The notes beneath the pieces were generated by a model that did not search any database, was not told the DNA's origin, and saw only the letters and a program-made list of their open reading frames with translations. A DNA stretch of 10,915 nt from Candidatus Puniceispirillum sp. (lineage in GTDB: Bacteria > Pseudomonadota > Alphaproteobacteria > Puniceispirillales > Puniceispirillaceae). The translations under genes and the position numbers were made by a program. Shown here piece by piece: positions 7,480-10,915 of this stretch (position 1 is its first letter; each line of letters opens with the position of its first letter). The DNA lies in assembly GCA_018668795.1 (NCBI GenBank), contig JABJBD010000170.1:1-10915 (forward strand), in the 5' to 3' direction.

Positions 7480-7595
7480 ATATGTAAATAGTTCGATGGC
7501 TATCTTTTTATTTATGTTATGTATTATCGTATCAAGTTGTGGTCCATCGTCGGTGGGTTATTAGTGTTGGATGTTGCCTGGGAAAAAGGAAAAGG
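7480..7595. promoter_or_regulatory. Divergent promoter/operator region between importer and lysR genes
   Basis: This 116-bp gap is clearly more AT-rich than the flanking genes over about 7480-7540 and must hold the start signals of both transcripts. On the minus strand TTGATA (complement of about 7529-7534) is a plausible -35 element for the importer. ATAG-N8-CTAT (7488-7503) is a short dyad of the kind seen in LysR operators, but it does not fit T-N11-A exactly. No promoter element is strong enough to be called with confidence. Confidence 0.45.
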
Positions 7596-8492
7596 ATGAA
7601 AATCACCCTCCGCCAGATTGACGCGTTTCAAACTTTAATTGCCTCAGGAACGGTAACAAAGACGGCGTCTTTACTAGGTATTTCACAGCCAGCTGTAAGT
7701 CGGTTGATTTCAGATCTTGAGAAAACTGTCGGTTTCAAGCTGTTTAATAGGTCAGGGCGAAAGCTTGAGGCAACGCTTGAAGCACGTCTGTTTGCCGAGG
7801 AAGTGACGCAATCCATGTCTGGTTTAAAGCGGATAGAACAGGCAGCGCAAAATATTCGTGACTTTAATCATGTGCAGCTTCGCCTCGTTAGCACCCCATC
7901 CTTTGCACCGACATTAGCACCCTTACTTATCGAAAAATTTTCCAAACGGCATCCAAATGTCCATGTGTGTCTTGAGATTCAATCCGATGATGAGCGCATT
8001 GAGTGGATGGTGCTAGAAAATCAGGATTTTGGTATCGCGGTTTCGACAGGGCGCAACCGCAATATCGCCACGCATGAATTGCTATGTACTGAAGCAGTGT
8101 GTATTTTGCCCGTATTGCATCGGCTGGCTGGTAACAAAAGCATTTCGCCCGAAGATCTTGTCGGTGAAAACTTCGTGTCCTATTTCGAGGGGTCTATTTT
8201 CAAAAGCGATATCGACAAGGCTTTTAATATGGCAAAAGTGCAGCGTTTAACCAAGTATGAAGGCAAGACAACAGGCGCGATTATTGGTATGGTCGGGGCT
8301 GGGCTTGGCGTGTCGATCATCAGTTCGGGCTTTGGCGCTGGATCATTTGATCAGAGGTGCACAACCGTACCGTTCACGCCGTCGATACGCTATTCGGCAG
8401 AGCTTTTATGGTCGACGCAACGGGGGCTATCAGCGATCCAGAATGAATTTCTTGATATGGTTAGGGATGAATTTTGTGACCCTGGCAGTTAA
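7596..8492 (+). CDS. LysR-type transcriptional regulator
   Basis: This is a predicted DNA-binding regulator that senses a small co-inducer. The 298-residue length is typical. The N-terminal winged helix-turn-helix covers about 3-61, with TKTASLLGISQPAVSRLISDLE (21-42) containing the recognition helix and the wing at GFKLFNRSGRKLEAT. A linker helix follows to about 90, then the periplasmic-binding-protein-like effector domain from about 94, with the family's VGAGLGVSIISS motif near 233-244. The ATG at 7596 was chosen over an upstream in-frame GTG at 7539 because AAGGA (7586-7590) sits 5 nt before it and because homologous regulators begin a few residues before RQIDAF. It is transcribed away from the importer, so autoregulation and control of that unit are likely. 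Its stop lies only 5 nt from the stop of the convergent decarboxylase gene. Codons look more AT-rich than in the hut genes. Co-inducer unknown. Confidence 0.93.
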   Translation: MKITLRQIDAFQTLIASGTVTKTASLLGISQPAVSRLISDLEKTVGFKLFNRSGRKLEATLEARLFAEEVTQSMSGLKRIEQAAQNIRDFNHVQLRLVSTPSFAPTLAPLLIEKFSKRHPNVHVCLEIQSDDERIEWMVLENQDFGIAVSTGRNRNIATHELLCTEAVCILPVLHRLAGNKSISPEDLVGENFVSYFEGSIFKSDIDKAFNMAKVQRLTKYEGKTTGAIIGMVGAGLGVSIISSGFGAGSFDQRCTTVPFTPSIRYSAELLWSTQRGLSAIQNEFLDMVRDEFCDPGS

Positions 8493-8497
8493 GCCAA

Positions 8498-9073
8498 TTA
8501 CGTCTCATCACGGTTTAGCGCGTCACGGAATATTTTACGCGCTGTTGCGCTGTGAATATAGTTGTAATCGCGCGGATAGGCTTTTCCGGGCGCAATCTTC
8601 AGCACCGCCATCACTGGCCCGTCACACGCCAGCAACTCCGGCAAGGCCGCCTCAAACGCATCCAGCTGTGAAAAGCACATCGCATCTTGATAGCCTGCAG
8701 CTTTTGCCATGCCGACAAAATCTACAGTTCCAGTTCCGGGGATGGGATGGCCCCCATTCACCTCATAGACGCCATTTTCAAAAACAAGGTGAAGAAAATG
8801 TTTTGGCCGCACATTGGCAATGGTGACAAGACTGCCAAGATTCATCAGCAGGCTGCCATCACCATCAAGCACAATGACCCTCCTGTCCGGACTTCCCAAA
8901 GCAAGCCCAAGCGCATGCGAAGATGCCTGGCCCATAGCCCCCGTTGACACGTAATTGAGGTCACGCGGGCAAAGCGCAAGCCAGTCAAAACAACTCTGGT
9001 AAACCGCAACAACAAGGTCGCGTGGCTCAACATGTGGCCGCAAAGTGGTGAGAGCAAGGTCACGCTGGATCAT
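8498..9073 (-). CDS. Thiamine-diphosphate decarboxylase, beta (PP-domain) subunit, ComE-like
   Basis: This is the cofactor-binding half of a split ThDP decarboxylase of the sulfopyruvate/phosphonopyruvate decarboxylase type, expected to act in the cytoplasm with the subunit encoded directly upstream. With the chosen start it has 191 residues, normal for a single PP domain. The ThDP/Mg motif begins at Gly71-Asp72-Gly73 and ends at Asn100 (26 residues between), followed by GVYEVNGGHP; Gly101 replaces the second Asn of the textbook motif. The upstream STGAMGQASSHALGLAL (44-60) matches the family's GSMG-type block. The ATG (complement of 9071-9073) overlaps the alpha-subunit stop as ATGA, with GGAGAG just upstream; an in-frame ATG at 9118 would add 15 residues inside the alpha gene and is unlikely. 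Substrate cannot be decided: sulfopyruvate, phosphonopyruvate or another 2-oxo acid. Confidence 0.85.
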   Translation of the reverse strand: MIQRDLALTTLRPHVEPRDLVVAVYQSCFDWLALCPRDLNYVSTGAMGQASSHALGLALGSPDRRVIVLDGDGSLLMNLGSLVTIANVRPKHFLHLVFENGVYEVNGGHPIPGTGTVDFVGMAKAAGYQDAMCFSQLDAFEAALPELLACDGPVMAVLKIAPGKAYPRDYNYIHSATARKIFRDALNRDET

Positions 9074-9618
9074 GGGCGCTCTCCGGCAATGACTGGCGAT
9101 TGGCCAACAAGAAAGCACAGCGCATCACCAGTTTCGTAGGCGGTGTCAATAGCCGGTGCAATGTGTTGCGTATCAGCATCGCTGTCGATTCCGATATGCT
9201 TTAGCGCCATGACGTCGAGAATGGGTGGAATGATTCGAACGCCGTAGCTGGCTGATGCCAGAACAGTTTCGTCAGGGGCCTTGCCTTGCAGTCCGACCAT
9301 CATGCACACCGGTTGATGGTAATCCATGGCAATGGCCCGGATCGCGTTCAGCGAGTCCATTAGGCCGGTTTGCTGCATCAGCAAGAGCGCGCGGGTGTTG
9401 CTGTAGGAGAGCGCAGCACAGATGGACACGCCTTCATCTTCTTTGCACACGCGGATCAACTGGAAATCCGGGTCTTTGCTGATGGGCCATAACAGCCCGT
9501 CGCTTGTTACGATATCAGGGACTGATACGATGATCCCCACTCGGGCTTTTTTGAGCTGGGCGATGATGTCCTCACCGCTGGGCGGGGCTAGCTTGTTGGC
9601 CGGCGATGACGCGGTCAT
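9070..9618 (-). CDS. Thiamine-diphosphate decarboxylase, alpha (PYR-domain) subunit, ComD-like
   Basis: This is the pyrimidine-binding half of the same split enzyme; the active site should form at the interface with the beta subunit. The 182-residue product (start at complement of 9616-9618) fits a single PYR domain. The glutamate that activates the ThDP aminopyrimidine is most likely Glu62 in VCKEDEGVSICAAL. The following MQQTGLMDSLNAI (81-93) corresponds to the family block usually written MQNSGLGNSLNAL, and QPVCMMVGLQGKAPDE to the block before the substrate loop. These departures suggest a subgroup distinct from characterised ComD. The ATG overlaps the aminotransferase stop as ATGA, with GGAGAG 5-6 nt upstream. 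A start at 9699 would add 27 residues (Arg/Pro-rich, reading through the aminotransferase end) and was rejected. Enzyme class is well supported; substrate is not. Confidence 0.84.
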   Translation of the reverse strand: MTASSPANKLAPPSGEDIIAQLKKARVGIIVSVPDIVTSDGLLWPISKDPDFQLIRVCKEDEGVSICAALSYSNTRALLLMQQTGLMDSLNAIRAIAMDYHQPVCMMVGLQGKAPDETVLASASYGVRIIPPILDVMALKHIGIDSDADTQHIAPAIDTAYETGDALCFLVGQSPVIAGERP

Positions 9619-10724
9619 GCCATCTCTCCATACAGGCGAACCAGCGCGGCGGTGGCGGCGCGTGTTTCCGCGTGGTGGCCGATGGTCATCCGCAGGCACG
9701 AATCGAACGCTGGCGATGCAAAGCGTCGCAAGGAAATGCCTTCCTGGCGTAATGCCGCATCAAGCTTTGGCGCCAGATTTTTGTCAGACTTCATTTCCAT
9801 CAGCACAAAATTACCATGCCCAGGATAGACGTGAATGCCAGCGTCTGTGAGCTTTAGCGTCGCCTCATCACGCAATTTTGCCGTTTCATTACGCACATAG
9901 TTGCGATGGTCCTCGTCAGCCAGTGCTGCAACAGCAGCGTGCAGAGACGGGGTCGCCAGCGGGAATGTGAGGCCGATTCGGGTGATCGTATCGATCACTT
10001 GCGGCGCGGCATAGGCCCAGCCAACACGCGCCCCAGCAAGGCCATGGATTTTTGAAAAGCTTCGCGTCACAACCACATTGTCATGCGCCCGCACAAGGTC
10101 TTCACCGGTTGCATAGGCAGGGTCGGTCACATATTCGGCATAAGCCCCATCAATCACCAAAAGAACATGGCCGGGAAGGCCCGCATGCAGGCGTCGTACC
10201 TCATCACCTGGCAACATGGCGCCTGATGGATTGTCCGGGTTGGCAAGATATACGATCCGTGTCTCTGGGGTCAGGCTGGCCAGCATGGCATCAACATCGG
10301 TGCAGAAATTACTGTCCGGCGCTGCGAGCGCCTCGGCATCGTTGGCATAGGCATAATTTGGCACTTTGAGATAGCTGTTCTGGCTTCGTAAAAGCGCGGT
10401 GCCGGGCTGCAGATAGGCGCGGGCAATGCGGGCCAGTATATCGTCTGAGCCAAATCCGATGGCGAGGCGCTCAGGCTCAAGCCCGTGGGATGCCGCGATC
10501 GCCGGAACAAGGATGCTGGCTGGATTTTCCAGATAGCGTTCAAGATGGTCTGTTGCGGCGGCGGCGGCGGTTAACGCCTTTGGTGAAGGGCCAAACGCAC
10601 TCTCATTCGAGTCGAGTGAGATTGTGATTTCGGGGCCAGCATCCGCTGATGTTGCCACCATGTGGGCCTTGATCGACGAAATGCCAGATTTAGCCTGTGG
10701 AACGGAAATTGTCACATCTGTCAC
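9615..10724 (-). CDS. HisC-like PLP-dependent aminotransferase (fold type I)
   Basis: This protein resembles histidinol-phosphate aminotransferase and should exchange an amino group between an amino acid and a 2-oxo acid. The 369-residue length is normal. Expected catalytic residues are present: Schiff-base Lys225 in RSFSKIHGLAGARVGWAY, Asp192 and Tyr195 in VIDGAYAEY, Asn165 in NPDNPSG, Arg233, and the carboxylate-binding Arg345 in LRMTIGH. Motifs that usually mark true HisC are altered: SNESAFGPSP instead of the common NENPxGPSP, and ERYLENPAS where HisC has RYPDG. The genomic context is also not a his biosynthesis operon: it overlaps by ATGA a split ThDP decarboxylase. This favours a catabolic or specialised aminotransferase feeding, or fed by, that enzyme. 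The start is GTG (complement of 10722-10724) with only a weak GAGG about 10 nt upstream; GTG at codon 4 is an alternative. Substrate unknown. Confidence 0.88.
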   Translation of the reverse strand: MTDVTISVPQAKSGISSIKAHMVATSADAGPEITISLDSNESAFGPSPKALTAAAAATDHLERYLENPASILVPAIAASHGLEPERLAIGFGSDDILARIARAYLQPGTALLRSQNSYLKVPNYAYANDAEALAAPDSNFCTDVDAMLASLTPETRIVYLANPDNPSGAMLPGDEVRRLHAGLPGHVLLVIDGAYAEYVTDPAYATGEDLVRAHDNVVVTRSFSKIHGLAGARVGWAYAAPQVIDTITRIGLTFPLATPSLHAAVAALADEDHRNYVRNETAKLRDEATLKLTDAGIHVYPGHGNFVLMEMKSDKNLAPKLDAALRQEGISLRRFASPAFDSCLRMTIGHHAETRAATAALVRLYGEMA

Positions 10725-10841
10725 CCTGAAAAAAACCTCGCTGGCCTATGCTAATTCATCACATTAACGTATAGTAATTGCAAGCAATTTTAAAAAAAGT
10801 TATAGTCAAATTGTGCTGAATGAAACTTATATTTAAGTTTC
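10725..10841 (-). promoter_or_regulatory. AT-rich leader/promoter region of the aminotransferase-decarboxylase operon
   Basis: This stretch precedes the aminotransferase gene and is much more AT-rich than the coding DNA. On the minus strand TTGACT (complement of about 10804-10809) followed by AT-rich DNA, and TATACG (complement of about 10768-10773), are candidate promoter hexamers, though no pair has ideal 17-bp spacing. A palindrome AATTGC-AA-GCAATT (10776-10789) lies between them and is a plausible operator. No regulator-specific site is recognised. Confidence 0.45.
10776..10789. promoter_or_regulatory. Palindrome, candidate operator
   Basis: Two perfect 6-bp arms, AATTGC and GCAATT, are separated by 2 bp. 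The site is about 50 bp upstream of the aminotransferase start, in the presumed promoter. The symmetry is visible; a protein-binding role is inferred. Confidence 0.4.
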
Positions 10842-10842
10842 A
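10821..10842. repeat. 9-bp perfect inverted repeat beside tandem repeat
   Basis: TGAAACTTA (10821-10829) and TAAGTTTCA (10834-10842) are perfect inverted arms with a 4-nt spacer. The right arm ends at the first base of the 12-bp tandem array. It could be an operator or the remains of a terminator, but no T-run follows on either strand. Confidence 0.6.
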
Positions 10843-10915
10843 GACAGAGAAAAAGACAGAGAAAAAGACAGAGAAAAAGACAGAGAAAAAGACAGAGAAA
10901 AAGACAGAGAAAAAG
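10842..10915 (+). repeat. 12-bp tandem repeat array running off the window edge
   Basis: Six perfect copies of AGACAGAGAAAA lie at 10842-10853, 10854-10865, 10866-10877, 10878-10889, 10890-10901 and 10902-10913, followed by two more bases of the next copy at the window end. The array therefore continues beyond what can be seen, and its true copy number is unknown. The unit is a multiple of three, and the frame from ATG at 10820 stays open through it. Confidence 0.97.

Noticed and set aside
7494..7549. CGATGG (7494-7499) and CCATCG (7544-7549) as a regulatory inverted repeat
   Set aside because: Six-bp arms 44 nt apart are expected by chance and match no known operator layout.
7539..7595. Upstream GTG start for the LysR gene
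   Set aside because: It would add 19 residues (VHRRWVISVGCCLGKRKR) not expected for the family, while ATG 7596 has a good ribosome binding site and fits the usual N-terminus.
9074..9118. Longer N-terminus for the ComE-like subunit
   Set aside because: The ATG at 9071-9073 (complement) makes an ATGA overlap with a GGAGAG site, the same arrangement as the next junction upstream; the longer start lies deep in the alpha gene.
9619..9699. Longer N-terminus for the ComD-like subunit
   Set aside because: The extra 27 residues are an out-of-frame reading of the aminotransferase C-terminus; the ATG at 9616-9618 has GGAGAG upstream.
9615..10724. True histidinol-phosphate aminotransferase (hisC) of histidine biosynthesis
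   Set aside because: Not excluded by the fold, but the usual HisC motifs are altered and the gene overlaps a split ThDP decarboxylase rather than his biosynthesis genes, so no hisC symbol was given.

Overview
The window reads as a compact chromosomal piece from an alphaproteobacterium, probably free-living or marine. This is inferred from protein sequence style, an all-amino-acid-catabolism gene content and moderately high GC (judged by eye, not computed). A finer placement such as a SAR116/Rhodospirillales-like lineage is only a guess. No tRNA, rRNA, CRISPR array, transposase or phage gene is visible. Nearly every base lies in a metabolic gene, and the intergenic gaps are short.

Layout. (1) Positions 1-3855, plus strand: the end of a histidine-utilisation operon, hutI (5' end outside the window), hutH and hutU. 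hutI and hutH share an ATGA overlap. hutH and hutU are separated by 86 bp, most of which is an 11-bp tandem repeat. (2) Positions 3873-7479, minus strand: a four-gene polar-amino-acid-type ABC importer in the order permease, binding protein, permease, ATPase. Two strong hairpins follow the binding-protein gene. It converges on hutU, and both stop codons sit in one hairpin. (3) Positions 7596-8492, plus strand: a LysR-type regulator divergent from the importer and likely its controller. (4) Positions 8498-10724, minus strand: a three-gene unit with two ATGA overlaps. It encodes a HisC-like PLP aminotransferase followed by the alpha (PYR) and beta (PP) halves of a split thiamine-diphosphate decarboxylase of the ComDE/phosphonopyruvate decarboxylase type. 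(5) Positions 10725-10915: an AT-rich leader with two palindromes, then a 12-bp tandem repeat running off the window edge.

How the genes could work together. HutH and HutU carry histidine to urocanate and then imidazolonepropionate, and HutI opens the ring. The importer and LysR gene form a separate uptake unit whose ligand is not obvious, because the binding protein lacks the usual Asp that contacts an alpha-amino group. The aminotransferase/decarboxylase trio looks like a pathway from an amino acid to a 2-oxo acid to an aldehyde (or the reverse for the amino group). Cysteate/sulfopyruvate, phosphonoalanine/phosphonopyruvate and histidine/imidazolepyruvate are all possible substrates. This trio and the atypical importer are the least explained parts of the window.
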